Below are positions 35,218-44,986 of a stretch of 64,000 nt of DNA, piece by piece (positions within the stretch are counted from its first letter, which is position 1; each line of letters opens with the position of its first letter). This stretch comes from Jatrophihabitans cynanchi. GTDB taxonomy: Bacteria; Actinomycetota; Actinomycetes; Mycobacteriales; Jatrophihabitantaceae. Where the stretch lies: positions 434,001 through 498,000 of the forward strand of contig NZ_CP097463.1 of assembly GCF_027247405.1 (NCBI RefSeq). The letters are read 5' to 3'. The notes under the pieces are model-generated. The model was not told the origin of the DNA and searched no databases. It saw only the letters and a list, made by a program, of their open reading frames with translations. The translations under genes were made by a program, and so were the position numbers.

Positions 35218-37298
35218 GTTCTGACTACCTCTACGGTCTGGCGCGTTGCCGGTTCAGCCACCGCGGATCGGTGGGACGGCAGCGGGGCGAAGCGTTCGGC
35301 CAGTTCCGGCCATGGCGCCGGGCGCTGGAAGTAGTAGCCCTGGGCGGCATCGCAGCCCGCGGCGATCAGCCAGTCGCGCGAGCTCTGGTCCTCGACGCCC
35401 TCGGCAACCACCCGGACGCCGATCCCGTGCGCCAGCTCGAGCATGGCCTGCACCATCGTGCGGTCACCGGAGTTGGCCCCGAGTTCGCGCACGAAGACGG
35501 CGTCGATCTTGATCTCCTGCACCGGCATGCTGCGCAGCTGGAGCAGCCCCGTGGTGCCGGTGCCGAAGTCGTCCAGGCTGACCTGCACGCCCGCCTCGCG
35601 CAGCGCCACGATGCTGGCTTCGGTGGTCGCGTTGTCCGCTGCCAGGGCCGTCTCGGTGAGCTCGAGCAGCAGGTCCTGCGGGCGCGCCCCGAACGCGCCG
35701 ACGATCCCGAGCACCTGGGCGACGAAGCCTGGTGCCTCGAGGTTGTGCGCCGAGACGTTGACGGCCACCGGCCAGTCGAGCCCGTACCGCTGCCAGGCGC
35801 GCTGGTGCCCGAGCGCGCGGCGCAGCACCCACTCGGTGAGCGGGTGGATCAGCGTCGAGCTCTCGGCCACCGGGATGAACTCCGACGGCGGCAGGAAGCC
35901 ACGCTCGGGGTGGTCCCAGCGCACCAGGGCCTCGACGCCGCAGACCTGACCGGTGCCGAGGTCGATCTTCGGCTGGTAGTTCAGCACCAGTTCGTCGCGA
36001 GACAGTGCGTGCTGCAGCTCGGTCAGCAACACGTGCCACTGCGTGTGGGGGGTCGCGCTTTCCGGCTGCCAGACGACGGTGCGCTCGCTGCCGCGTTTGC
36101 CCTGGTACATGGCGGCGTCGGCGTGACGCATCAGCAGCGAGACGTCGGTGCCGTGTTTCGGGTACAGCGCCAGGCCGACGCTCGCCTCGACGGTGAGCTT
36201 GGCGCCGTCGATCTCCATCGGCTCGCTGAGTTGACGCTGCACCTCGCGCAACAGGTTTCGCGCGACCTCGGCCGAGGCGACCCCGGGAAGCAGCAGGCCG
36301 AACTCGTCACCGCCGAGGCGGGCGACCAGATCGTCGGTGCGCACGGCCGCGCTGAGCCGCTGGGCCACGCACTGCAGCAGTTCGTCGCCGGCGTGGTGGC
36401 CGAGGGTGTCGTTGACCTCCTTGAACCGGTCCAGGTCGACGAGTGCGATGGCGCCGCCCTGGCCGCCCTGTTCGGCGGCCTCGACGGCCGCGGCCGCCTG
36501 CTCGCGGAAGCGTGACCGGTTCGGCAGCTCGGTGAGCGGGTCGTGCCGCGCCTGATGCGCCTGGTTCGCCGCATAGTGGCGCAGCCGGCGCGTGGTCGAC
36601 CAGGAGATCAGGGCGAGCACGACATACAGCGCGCCGAGTCCTTCGGCGAGGCGCAGGTAGGTCTGGTGCTCTTCGGCCTGCACCACCTCGGCGATCGGCG
36701 CGTACGGCAGGTACAGCTCGAGCACGCCGGTCGCCTGACCGGTCGCGTTGGGCACGACCGGCTCGAGCACCCGGATCGCCTTGCCCGGGGCGCCGTCCGG
36801 GGACGCCACGACAGCGACGGTGGTGCCGCCGTGGTCGGCAACCGTCCGGAACGCCGGGTCCGAGCTCGGCACCGAGGCGGCGGCTGCGTCATCGGAGTAG
36901 GCGATGCTGCCGTCGAAGGTGCGCAGCCGGATGCCGGTGAGCGATCCCTTGTACAGCGCCAGGTCGATCGCCTGGTGCAGCCGCTGATTGACCGAGGCGC
37001 TGACCGGTCCCTGCAGGTCGCGCCGGTCCAGTGCCGGGGCGATCGCCATCTGGGTGATCACGTCGGCCTGGGCGCGGCCCTGCGCGAGGCCGCGCTCGGT
37101 GCCCGAGTGCTGCTCGTTGCGCACCAGGACGGCGCCCAGCGCCGCCACCGGGACCAGGCTGGCCGCGGCGTACACAAAGAACAGGCGCGGGCCCCCGTGG
37201 GAGGCCTGGCGCCGCCGACTCTTCACGCTCGCCCCTATCGGCAGGTGATCCAATCGAGTGAAGCCGAACCAGGAATCGGATGTGAGCGGCCTCGCCAT
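35214..37298 (-). CDS. Membrane GGDEF-EAL cyclic-di-GMP protein
   Basis: The 694-residue protein has an N-terminal membrane helix (LFFVYAAASLVPVAALGAVL), an extracellular sensor region of about 150 residues, and a second helix (LGALYVVLALISW). The GGDEF domain keeps the active site RLGGDEFG and the inhibitory RxxD site five residues before it (RTDD). The EAL domain keeps EALVRW, VAVNVS, ELTET, IKIDAVFV, DDFGTG and AEGVEDQ, so both synthesis and hydrolysis of cyclic-di-GMP are possible. The start may be ATG 37298 or GTG 37226. It is divergent from coxS and coupled to the solute-binding lipoprotein gene. Confidence 0.93.
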   Translation of the reverse strand: MARPLTSDSWFGFTRLDHLPIGASVKSRRRQASHGGPRLFFVYAAASLVPVAALGAVLVRNEQHSGTERGLAQGRAQADVITQMAIAPALDRRDLQGPVSASVNQRLHQAIDLALYKGSLTGIRLRTFDGSIAYSDDAAAASVPSSDPAFRTVADHGGTTVAVVASPDGAPGKAIRVLEPVVPNATGQATGVLELYLPYAPIAEVVQAEEHQTYLRLAEGLGALYVVLALISWSTTRRLRHYAANQAHQARHDPLTELPNRSRFREQAAAAVEAAEQGGQGGAIALVDLDRFKEVNDTLGHHAGDELLQCVAQRLSAAVRTDDLVARLGGDEFGLLLPGVASAEVARNLLREVQRQLSEPMEIDGAKLTVEASVGLALYPKHGTDVSLLMRHADAAMYQGKRGSERTVVWQPESATPHTQWHVLLTELQHALSRDELVLNYQPKIDLGTGQVCGVEALVRWDHPERGFLPPSEFIPVAESSTLIHPLTEWVLRRALGHQRAWQRYGLDWPVAVNVSAHNLEAPGFVAQVLGIVGAFGARPQDLLLELTETALAADNATTEASIVALREAGVQVSLDDFGTGTTGLLQLRSMPVQEIKIDAVFVRELGANSGDRTMVQAMLELAHGIGVRVVAEGVEDQSSRDWLIAAGCDAAQGYYFQRPAPWPELAERFAPLPSHRSAVAEPATRQTVEVVRT

Positions 37299-37353
37299 GT
37301 GAGGGTGCTCACGCTAGGTTGATTGATCCGGGACGCTCGATTCAGGAGGCGCG

Positions 37354-37848
37354 ATGACCAAGATCAACGTGACTGTCGACGGGGTCAGCTACCACGACGA
37401 CGTCGAGCCCCGAACGCTCCTGGTGCACTACCTGCGCGAGCAGGTCGGCAAGGTCGGGACGGTCGTCGGTTGCGACACGAGCAACTGCGGAGCGTGCACC
37501 GTCGATTTGGACGGCCTGAGCGTGAAGAGCTGCACCGTGCTGGCCGTGCAGGCCGACGGCAGCGAGGTCACCACGGTCGAAGGCCTGGCCGGCACCGACG
37601 GGCTGGACCCGATGCAGCAGGCCTTCCACGACAACCACGCGCTGCAGTGCGGCTTCTGCACGCCGGGCATGATCATGGCCGCCCGCGACCTGCTCAGGCA
37701 CAACCCGCACCCGAGCGAGGAGGAGATCCGCGAGGGCATCGAGGGCAACCTGTGCCGCTGTACCGGCTACCAGAACATCGTCCGCGCGGTGCAGGCCGCG
37801 GCGGGCGCGGCGGCAGGCGCGGCAGCCGGCGCCGGAGCAGCGTCATGA
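37354..37848 (+). CDS. Molybdenum hydroxylase small subunit (CoxS-like, 2Fe-2S)
   Basis: The 164-residue subunit carries two [2Fe-2S] clusters: a plant-ferredoxin-type site ([14 protein letters not shown] with a later Cys) and a second site (CGFCTPGMI and [12 protein letters not shown]). It passes electrons from the molybdenum centre to the FAD subunit. A good Shine-Dalgarno (CAGGAGGCGCG) precedes ATG 37354. The C-terminus ends in an Ala/Gly-rich tail ([14 protein letters not shown]) of unusual composition. It overlaps coxL by four bases. Confidence 0.94.
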   Translation: MTKINVTVDGVSYHDDVEPRTLLVHYLREQVGKVGTVVGCDTSNCGACTVDLDGLSVKSCTVLAVQADGSEVTTVEGLAGTDGLDPMQQAFHDNHALQCGFCTPGMIMAARDLLRHNPHPSEEEIREGIEGNLCRCTGYQNIVRAVQAAAGAAAGAAAGAGAAS

Positions 37849-40226
37849 CCGCCGTCAGCGACCGCCCCGAAGCCGAGATCGGCAAGGCGCGCCGGCGCAA
37901 GGAGGACCAGCACCTGATCACCGGGCGCACCACGTGGACCGACAACATGGTGCTCCCCGGGATGCTGCACCTGGCCATCCTGCGCAGCCCGATGGCGCAC
38001 GCCAGGATCACCTCGATCGACGTGTCCGCCGCGCGGACGCGACCGGGCGTCGTCGCCGCGTTCAGCGGGCAGGACTTCGCCGAGACGCAGGGCAGCCTCC
38101 CCTGCGCGTGGCCGGTGACCAAGGACATGGTCAACCCCGGTCACCCGAGCATCGCGGTCACCCAGGTGAACCACGTCGGCGAGGCGGTGGCCGTGGTCGC
38201 CGCCCGCACCAAGGCCGAGGCGCAGGACGCCCTGGAGGCCATCGAGATCGACTACGAGCCGCTGCCCGTGGTGCTGGACATGGAGGCGGCCCTGGCCGAC
38301 GGTGCCGACCTCGTCCACCCGGACAACACCTCGTCGAACAAGTCGTACACCTGGGTCTTCGACTCCGGCGAGGCCGGCACCGGCGGCAAGATGGAGGACG
38401 CGCTGTCCGGTGCCGAGGTCACGCTCACCCGCCGGTTCATCCAGCAGCGGCTGATCCCCTCGTTCATGGAGCCGCGGTCGGTGGTCGTGCAGCCGCAGGG
38501 CGACGGTGTGCTGGTCCACTCGGCCACGCAGATCCCGCACATCCTGCGCACCATGCTGGCGCTCACCGTGGGCATCCCGGAACACGCCGTGCGCGTCGTC
38601 GCGCCGGACGTCGGCGGCGGGTTCGGCGGCAAGATCCCGGTCACGCCGGAAGAGGTGCTCACCACGCTCATGGCGCGCCGGCTCGGCAAACCGTGCAAGT
38701 TCACCGAGTCGCGCTCGGAGTCGTTGATGACCGCGCACCACGGGCGCGACCAGATCCAGGACATCACCATCACCGCCAAGCGCGACGGCACGGTCACCGG
38801 CCTGGACGTGCACCTGCTGGCCGACATGGGCGCCTACCTGCGGCTGGTCGGTCCGGGCGTACCGATCCTCGGCGCATTCATGTACAACTCGATCTACAAG
38901 TTCCCCGCCTACCGTTTCGTCTGCGACGGGGTCTTCACCACCAAGACGCCGACCGACGCCTACCGCGGGGCGGGGCGGCCCGAGGCCACCTTCGCCATCG
39001 AGCGGATCATGGACGAGCTCGCGGCCGAATTGGGCATGGACCCGATGGAACTGCGCCGCAAGAACTGGATCCGGCACGAGGAGTTCCCGTTCACCACGGT
39101 GTGCGGCCTGACGTACGACAGCGGCAACTACGAGGCGGCGACCGACCGCGCGCTCGAACTCATCGGGTGGGACGCACTCCGGCGCGAGCAGGCCGAGCGT
39201 CGAGAGCGCAAGGACCCGGTGCAGCTGGGCCTGGGCATCTCCACGTTCACCGAGATGTGCGGGCTGGCCCCGTCCCGCGTGCTCGGCTCGCTGGACTACG
39301 GCGCCGGCGGCTGGGAGGCCGCGTCGGTGCGCGTGCTGGCCACCGGCAAGGTCGAGGTGGTCACCGGCGCGAGCGCGCACGGGCAGGGCCACGAGACCGC
39401 GTTCAGCCAGATCGTCGCCGACCGGCTCGGCGTGCCGTTCGAGGACGTCCAGATCATCCACGGCGACACGCAGTCCTCGCCCAAGGGCCTGGACACCTAC
39501 GGGTCGCGCTCGCTGTCCGTGGGCGGCATCGCCATCGTCAAGGCGGCCGACAAGGTGATCGAGAAGGCCCGCAGGGTGGCCGCTCACCTGCTCGAGGCGA
39601 GCGAGGACGACCTGGAGTTCGAGGCCGGTTCGTTCAGCGTGAAGGGCTCGCCCGGCTCGTCGGTCGCTCTCGGTGAGATCGCGTTCGCGGCCTTCACGGC
39701 GCACAACCTGCCGGACGGGATGGAACCGAGCCTGGACTCGGACGCCGTGTACGACCCGGTGAACTTCTCCTTCCCGCACGGCACGCACCTGTGCGCGATC
39801 GATGTCGACACCGAGACCGGCATGGCCAAGATCCGCAAGTACGTGTGCGTCGACGACGTCGGCAACCCGATCAACCCGATGATCATCGAGGGCCAGGTCC
39901 ACGGCGGGCTGGCGCAGGGCATCGCGCAGGCGATGTTCGAGGAGGCGGTGTTCGACGACGCGGGCAACCTGACCACCGGGACCTTCGTCGACTACACGCT
40001 GCCGTCGGCCAGCGACCTGCCGTCGTTCACGACCGACCGGACCGTCAGCCCGTCGACCGACAACCCGCTGGGCGTCAAGGGTGTCGGCGAGGCCGGGACG
40101 ATCGCCTCGACCCCGGCGGTCGTCAACGCGGTGGTCGACGCGCTGCGTCCCTTCGGCGTCACCGACGTGCGAATGCCGATGACGCCGGAGCGAATCTGGC
40201 GCGCGGTCCAGGGAGGTGCGCAATGA
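37845..40226 (+). CDS. Molybdenum hydroxylase large subunit (CoxL-like, form II)
   Basis: The 793-residue catalytic subunit of the xanthine oxidase family binds molybdopterin cytosine dinucleotide. Motifs include [17 protein letters not shown], the active-site loop [12 protein letters not shown] (about residues 371-380) and [16 protein letters not shown] with the conserved active-site Glu. Aerobic CO dehydrogenase form I has AYXCSFR at this loop; here it is AYRGAGR, the form II pattern, so CO oxidation should not be assumed. The substrate is probably an aldehyde or N-heterocycle. ATG 37845 overlaps coxS, and the 3' end overlaps coxM. Confidence 0.94.
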   Translation: MTAVSDRPEAEIGKARRRKEDQHLITGRTTWTDNMVLPGMLHLAILRSPMAHARITSIDVSAARTRPGVVAAFSGQDFAETQGSLPCAWPVTKDMVNPGHPSIAVTQVNHVGEAVAVVAARTKAEAQDALEAIEIDYEPLPVVLDMEAALADGADLVHPDNTSSNKSYTWVFDSGEAGTGGKMEDALSGAEVTLTRRFIQQRLIPSFMEPRSVVVQPQGDGVLVHSATQIPHILRTMLALTVGIPEHAVRVVAPDVGGGFGGKIPVTPEEVLTTLMARRLGKPCKFTESRSESLMTAHHGRDQIQDITITAKRDGTVTGLDVHLLADMGAYLRLVGPGVPILGAFMYNSIYKFPAYRFVCDGVFTTKTPTDAYRGAGRPEATFAIERIMDELAAELGMDPMELRRKNWIRHEEFPFTTVCGLTYDSGNYEAATDRALELIGWDALRREQAERRERKDPVQLGLGISTFTEMCGLAPSRVLGSLDYGAGGWEAASVRVLATGKVEVVTGASAHGQGHETAFSQIVADRLGVPFEDVQIIHGDTQSSPKGLDTYGSRSLSVGGIAIVKAADKVIEKARRVAAHLLEASEDDLEFEAGSFSVKGSPGSSVALGEIAFAAFTAHNLPDGMEPSLDSDAVYDPVNFSFPHGTHLCAIDVDTETGMAKIRKYVCVDDVGNPINPMIIEGQVHGGLAQGIAQAMFEEAVFDDAGNLTTGTFVDYTLPSASDLPSFTTDRTVSPSTDNPLGVKGVGEAGTIASTPAVVNAVVDALRPFGVTDVRMPMTPERIWRAVQGGAQ

Positions 40227-41086
40227 TCCCGGCACAGTTCGAGTACGCGCGACCCGAGTCGCTCGCCGAGGCGCTGGACTGCCTGGCCGAGGCCGGCGAC
40301 GAAGGCAAGGTGCTCGCCGGTGGCCAGTCGCTGATCCCGGTGCTGCGGCTGCGGATGGCCTACCCGTCGACTGTCGTCGACGTGGGCCGGGTGCCCGAAC
40401 TCAAGGGCGTCCGCGACGAGGGCGACGCGATCGTGATCGGTGCCATGACCACACACCACGAGGTGCTGCACGACGACCTGGTGCGCGAGCACGCGCCGCT
40501 GATCGCGCAGGCGACCGCGACCGTCGCCGACCCCCAGGTGCGGCACCGCGGCACGTTCGGCGGCGCGCTCGCGCACGCCGATCCGGCCGGTGACCTGGGC
40601 GCCGTCGCGCTCGCGCTGGACTGCGAGCTCGTCGCGTCCGGTCCGGGCGGTGAGCGGCGGATCGCGGCGGCCGACTTCTTCCGGGACTACCTCACCACCG
40701 CGCTGGCCGCGGACGAGCTGCTCACCGCTGTGCGCGTCCCGAAGCTGGGCAACGGCTGGACGTCGCACTACGAGAAGTTCAACCGGGTCGCACAGGCCTG
40801 GTCGATCGTCGGCGTGGCCGCCCTGGTGAACCGGGCCGGTGACGGCACCATCGCCGAGGCGCGGATCGGGCTGACGAACATGGGCTCGACCCCGCTGCGC
40901 GCGTCCGCCACCGAACAAGCCCTCACTGGAGCGAACACCTCGGCCGACGCGATCGGCGCGGCCGCCGAGCATGCCGCCGAGGGCAGCAACGCGCCGAGCG
41001 ACCTGTCTGGTAGATCTGATTACCGCGAGCACCTGGCCCGGGTGCTCACCCGCAGGGCCGTCCTGGCCGCGGTCGGCACCACTTAG
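40223..41086 (+). CDS. Molybdenum hydroxylase FAD-binding subunit (CoxM-like)
   Basis: The 287-residue subunit has the FAD-binding motifs LAGGQSLIPVLRLRMA and TFGGALAHADPAGDLGA (phosphate-binding loop AGGQS and TxGG). It takes electrons from the 2Fe-2S subunit. A Shine-Dalgarno GGGAGG precedes ATG 40223 within the end of coxL. The gene order here is S-L-M, rather than the coxM-S-L order of classical CO dehydrogenase operons. Confidence 0.94.
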   Translation: MIPAQFEYARPESLAEALDCLAEAGDEGKVLAGGQSLIPVLRLRMAYPSTVVDVGRVPELKGVRDEGDAIVIGAMTTHHEVLHDDLVREHAPLIAQATATVADPQVRHRGTFGGALAHADPAGDLGAVALALDCELVASGPGGERRIAAADFFRDYLTTALAADELLTAVRVPKLGNGWTSHYEKFNRVAQAWSIVGVAALVNRAGDGTIAEARIGLTNMGSTPLRASATEQALTGANTSADAIGAAAEHAAEGSNAPSDLSGRSDYREHLARVLTRRAVLAAVGTT

Positions 41087-41097
41087 GAGTCTGATCC

Positions 41098-41820
41098 GTG
41101 CAACTCGAGCATTCGTTCACGGTCCCGGTCGGCATCGACGAGGCCTGGCGCGTCCTGCTGGACATCGAACGCATCGCGCCGTGCATGCCCGGTGCCGCGA
41201 TCGACTCCGTCGACGGCGACGACTTCACCGGCACCGTCAAGGTCAAGCTCGGCCCGATCGGCCTGACCTACAAGGGCAAGGCCAGCTTCGTGGAGAAGGA
41301 CGAGACCGTCCACCGCGCAGTGATCGACGCGCGCGGCCGCGACGCCCGCGGCAACGGAACCGCGGCCGCCAAGATCACCGCGAACCTTGCCGAGGCTGGT
41401 GCCGGCACCGAGGTCAAGGTCGTCACCGAGCTGGACATCACCGGCAAGCCGGCGCAGTTCGGCCGCGGTGTGATGGTCGACGTCGGGAACAAGCTGATCG
41501 GCCAGTTCGCCGACTGCCTGGCCGGCCAGCTCAGCGGCGATGCGCCGGTGGCGGCGGCGAAGAAGGCTCCCGCCAAGAAGGTGCCGGCCAAGAAGGCTGC
41601 AGCCGGTGCGGCGGCAGCGAAGAAGGCACCGGCCACGACGGCTGCCGGTGAGACGCCGCCGGCCGAGCCGGTGGCCGCCGCGCCTGCGCGACCGGCCGCC
41701 GAGCCGGAGCCGATCAACCTGCTCGAGTCTGCCGGGCCTGCCGTCGCCAAGCGGCTCGCTCCGCTGGTCCTCGTGCTGCTGGTCCTGCTGATCATCGTGC
41801 GGCGCCGCAAGGCCCGCTGA
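41098..41820 (+). CDS. SRPBCC family CoxG-like membrane-anchored protein
   Basis: The 240-residue protein has a CoxG/SRPBCC domain (LEHSFTVPVGIDEAWRVL, CMPGAAIDSVDGDDFTG, VKVKLGPIGLTYKGKA), a Lys/Ala/Pro-rich linker (AAAKKAPAKKVPAKKAAAG) and a C-terminal transmembrane helix (LAPLVLVLLVLLIIV) with a basic tail. CoxG is thought to tether the oxidase to the cytoplasmic membrane. It starts with GTG 41098, 11 bases after coxM. Its stop codon is part of a palindrome shared with the stop of the convergent HAD gene. Confidence 0.92.
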   Translation: MQLEHSFTVPVGIDEAWRVLLDIERIAPCMPGAAIDSVDGDDFTGTVKVKLGPIGLTYKGKASFVEKDETVHRAVIDARGRDARGNGTAAAKITANLAEAGAGTEVKVVTELDITGKPAQFGRGVMVDVGNKLIGQFADCLAGQLSGDAPVAAAKKAPAKKVPAKKAAAGAAAAKKAPATTAAGETPPAEPVAAAPARPAAEPEPINLLESAGPAVAKRLAPLVLVLLVLLIIVRRRKAR

Positions 41821-42615
41821 TCAGCGGACGGCCCAGCCGCTGAGGGTGCGCACCAGCTCCTCCCCGGCGAGTGCGCCGCGGGCCGCCGTGCGCGCTACCC
41901 GTGGTGCGGACCAGCCGCGCTCGAACAGCTCGCCGTGCGCGGGATGGACGGCACGGTCGGCGGCGAGCAGCATGTCCACGTCCAGCAGCGAATCGCCCGC
42001 CGCGAGCACGCTGGTGGCACCGGCCCGAGCGGCCACCTCGGCGACCGCGGCGCTCTTGGTCAGCTGCTCGGGCACCCAGTAGAGCTTGCGCCCCTGCAAC
42101 GACGTACGCCAGCCGCGCTCGGCCGCCCAGCCCGCGACGTCGTCGGCGAACCCGGTCGGCAGCCGGTGCGGGTGCACGATCGCGTAGCAGAACAACTCGT
42201 CGGCGTTGCGCAGCTTGACGGTGAACTCGGCCCGGCACACCTGGGCCACGTAGGCCCACACCGACGACAGCGGGAACCGTTCCTTCAGCAGCCGCCGGAC
42301 CTGGCCGGACCACGACGGATCGGGCACGCCGTCGACGTAGATCACCCCGCCGTTCGCGGCGACCGCGAACCGCGCCGGCGGGCCGGGAAGCCGCACCCGC
42401 TGGTACTGGCCCGGCACTCTCGTGGTCACCGGCACGAGGACGGACCGCCGGGCCAGCTCCTCGAGCAGCTTCGCGCACTGCTCGGTCATGAAGGAGGCCT
42501 GCTTGCCGTCGCGCAACTCGACGCAGACGACGGCCGGTGGAAGCTCGCCGAGCGCCATCGCCTTGCGCGAGTAGATCAGGGTGCGATCCAGGTCGGTTGC
42601 CACCAGCACGCTCAC
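41821..42615 (-). CDS. HAD-family hydrolase of Ter metabolite cluster
   Basis: The 264-residue HAD phosphatase has motif I ATDLDRTLIYS (nucleophile and acid/base Asp) and motif IV VLAAGDSLLDVDMLLAAD. Cap insertion is of the Cof/C2 type. It forms one minus-strand unit with StiP-like, PRTase and aldolase genes; such sets occur with terD/terC operons and are predicted (Anantharaman, Iyer and Aravind) to make a nucleotide-like metabolite. GTG 42615 overlaps the StiP-like gene stop by four bases. It ends back to back with coxG. Confidence 0.88.
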   Translation of the reverse strand: MSVLVATDLDRTLIYSRKAMALGELPPAVVCVELRDGKQASFMTEQCAKLLEELARRSVLVPVTTRVPGQYQRVRLPGPPARFAVAANGGVIYVDGVPDPSWSGQVRRLLKERFPLSSVWAYVAQVCRAEFTVKLRNADELFCYAIVHPHRLPTGFADDVAGWAAERGWRTSLQGRKLYWVPEQLTKSAAVAEVAARAGATSVLAAGDSLLDVDMLLAADRAVHPAHGELFERGWSAPRVARTAARGALAGEELVRTLSGWAVR

Positions 42616-43730
42616 CGGGTGAACCCCGGCTGGATGAGCCCGACGCAGCTGTAGGCGAGGTCGTCGACGTACTCGACCGGGACGCCGCGTTCCTCGGCCA
42701 GGAGCAGCACGTGGCCGAGTTCGGCGACGCGGTCCGCACGGGCGAGAACCTTCCACGGCACCCGGCGCAGCAGTACCCGGGTGGTCTCGCCGACGCCGGG
42801 TTTGACCAGGTTCACGTCGCCGATGCGATGGGTGCGGCTGAGCTGCTCGACCGCCCGCCAGCCGGACCAGCTGGGCGCGCGGTCACCGCGTTGCACAGCC
42901 GGCCAGGCGCGCGCGACCGTGCCGGCCACCTCGGCGAATCGCTCGCTGATCGCGTCCAGGAACAGGCCGGAGACGTCGCTGCCGGCCAGCTCGGCGTAGA
43001 ACTTCGCGCCGTGGAACTGCTCCGGTCCGATCAGCGCGTCGTTGAGCACGGTGCGCGACACCAGCCCGGACACCGTCGAGTTGAGGCAGGCCGACGGGAT
43101 CAGGAAGTCGGCGCGGGTGCCGAAGCTGCGCACGCACGAACCCGGGTCGGCGAGCACGGCGAGGTCGCTGCCGAACACGGTGTCCAGCTCGGCGTTCGCC
43201 CGGTGCACAGCCGCGGCCAGCTCACGCGCGATGGCGCCCTTGCCCGTCCAGCCGTCGACGAACACGACCGTGGCCGGGTCGTGGTGCACGGCCAGGTAGC
43301 GCAGCGCGAGCGTGTCGATGCCCCGCCCGCGCACGATGCTCACCGCGTAATGCGGCAGGTCGGCCCGGTGCGCGAAGCGGGCCCACCGGCGCATCAGGAT
43401 GCCGATCGGCGTCCCGGCGCGGGCCAGCGACACGAGCACCGGTGCCGGGCCGCGCTCGGCGAGCACCAGTTCGGTGACCACGCCGACGGCCACGGCGATC
43501 CGCGCGGCCGACTCGGCGAGCGCCGCACGGAACAGCGCCTGATAGCGCGGTGTCGGCCGGTACTCCACCGGTAGCGATTCGGCGTAGTGCGCGCCGCCGG
43601 ACTGAATCGCCTCCTCGCGCTCCTCGGTCGGTGCCTCCAGCTCGACGTCGGAGAGGTCGGTGAGCAGCCACGCGACCTCGTCCGGACGATAGCTGCCGAA
43701 GCCCGGACCGCGGAGCGGATCGGGCAGCAT
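42612..43730 (-). CDS. StiP/PRTase-like family protein of Ter cluster
   Basis: The 372-residue protein belongs to the family annotated as cysteine protease StiP in databases but also described as a phosphoribosyltransferase-like domain; the loop VVFVDGWTGKGAIARELA resembles a PRPP-binding loop. Other family-like regions are VSLARAGTPIGILMRRWAR and NLVKPGVGETTRVLLRR. Which activity is real cannot be decided here. ATG 43730 overlaps the upstream PRTase stop by one base (TGATG). Longer starts overlap that gene and are rejected. Confidence 0.82.
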   Translation of the reverse strand: MLPDPLRGPGFGSYRPDEVAWLLTDLSDVELEAPTEEREEAIQSGGAHYAESLPVEYRPTPRYQALFRAALAESAARIAVAVGVVTELVLAERGPAPVLVSLARAGTPIGILMRRWARFAHRADLPHYAVSIVRGRGIDTLALRYLAVHHDPATVVFVDGWTGKGAIARELAAAVHRANAELDTVFGSDLAVLADPGSCVRSFGTRADFLIPSACLNSTVSGLVSRTVLNDALIGPEQFHGAKFYAELAGSDVSGLFLDAISERFAEVAGTVARAWPAVQRGDRAPSWSGWRAVEQLSRTHRIGDVNLVKPGVGETTRVLLRRVPWKVLARADRVAELGHVLLLAEERGVPVEYVDDLAYSCVGLIQPGFTR

Positions 43731-44986
43731 CACGCCGTCGGCCGGAAGCTCGGCAGCACCTGGACGAACAGCCGTTCGCACACCCCGGCGAGCTGCTCGA
43801 GCAGACCGCCCGGCGCGTACAACGCAGGCGTGTCGGCCACGTCGTCGAGCAGCAGCACGATGTCGCTGTAGGGCTCGGCGCCGGCCTCCGGGGCGACGTT
43901 GTAGGCATAGCGCAGGCCGGGGCCGTCAGCTGGGTCGTCGTGGGCCGGGAAGGTGAGCGCGGTGCGGATCGGGTAGCCGGGTTCGTCGATGGCGAGCACC
44001 GGCGAGCGCGTGGTCGACGAGACGCGCACGATGCGCCCCTCGTCGGCCCAGTCCGCCAGGCTTATCGCGACCAGGATCGGCGCGTGCATCAGCTCCTCGT
44101 ACCCCAGGACCAGTACCCGGTCCCCCTCGATCAGCTCCGCCAGCCGCGCGGCCACGGCACGGGCGGCGATCGAGGCCTGCCGCCGGTCCTCGTAGCGGAA
44201 CCCGTGCCGGGCGCCGTCGCGAACGCCGGCCGGCCACATCGACTCGACCAGCCGCACCTTCGCCCGCGGCGGCGCGGGCGGTGCCGGGTCGGGCTGCGCG
44301 GCGATCAGCGCGTCGGCACGCGCCACGACGTCCGGGGGAAGGTGCACCGTGCCGCCGGCCATGCGGACGGCCTGCAGTTCGATGCCGAGCGTGTCCGCGA
44401 AGGCGTGCATGGTGGCGATGTTGACGAACCCGCGCATGTCGAGGAAGCAGCCGATGACGTAGTGCCGCCGGGGCGCGATTCGCTGCAGGGCGTGGATCAT
44501 GTTCATGGCGGTTTGCCCGGTGCTCAGCTCGTCGTCGATCAGGACCAGCGCGCGGTCGGGGTCGAACAGCCTGCGGTCGTCCGGGTACAGCAGATGGCTG
44601 GTGGCGTGGCTGTGCTCCTCCAAGAAGTTACCGAACGGCGTGAGCTCACCAACGTGGCGGCGGGTGGTGTGCAGGTAGTCGACATCGAGCTCATCGGACA
44701 CCGCGGCACCGAGCGCCGTCGCCGTCTCGGCGAACCCGATCACCAGCGCCGCTTCGTCGCGCAGTACCGCTCGCACGCTGGTGCCCAGCTTCAGCGAGAG
44801 CCCGTACACGGTCCGCGGGTCGGCCGGGATGTGCTTGCCGAGAAAGTGGGACACCAGCAGGTGCGCCCGCTTCGGGTTGCGCCGCAGCGCCAGCCCGACC
44901 CACTCGGTGACGTCGACGCCCTCGATGCTGTCCAGCCGGATCCCGAGCCGATCGGCCAGCCACTGGCCGTCCCACACCGGGCTCAT
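43730..44986 (-). CDS. Phosphoribosyltransferase with C-terminal TRSP domain
   Basis: The 418-residue protein has an N-terminal PRTase fold with PRPP-loop motif LVLIDDELSTGQTAMNMIH and an N-terminal RNPKRAHLLVSHFLGKHIP. The C-terminal part carries VLGYEELMHAPILVA and SSTTRSPVLAIDEPGYPI, the TRSP motif for which the domain is named. It is predicted to form the glycosidic bond of a nucleoside-like product in Ter systems. ATGA overlaps at 44983-44986 couple it to the aldolase gene. Confidence 0.88.
   Translation of the reverse strand: MSPVWDGQWLADRLGIRLDSIEGVDVTEWVGLALRRNPKRAHLLVSHFLGKHIPADPRTVYGLSLKLGTSVRAVLRDEAALVIGFAETATALGAAVSDELDVDYLHTTRRHVGELTPFGNFLEEHSHATSHLLYPDDRRLFDPDRALVLIDDELSTGQTAMNMIHALQRIAPRRHYVIGCFLDMRGFVNIATMHAFADTLGIELQAVRMAGGTVHLPPDVVARADALIAAQPDPAPPAPPRAKVRLVESMWPAGVRDGARHGFRYEDRRQASIAARAVAARLAELIEGDRVLVLGYEELMHAPILVAISLADWADEGRIVRVSSTTRSPVLAIDEPGYPIRTALTFPAHDDPADGPGLRYAYNVAPEAGAEPYSDIVLLLDDVADTPALYAPGGLLEQLAGVCERLFVQVLPSFRPTA

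Noticed and set aside
37845-40226. Aerobic CO dehydrogenase large subunit (form I)
   Set aside because: The active-site loop reads AYRGAGR, not AYXCSFR.
37767-40235. 822-residue antisense frame over coxL
   Set aside because: Arg/His/Gly-rich shadow with no recognised domain; the sense frame is a clear CoxL.
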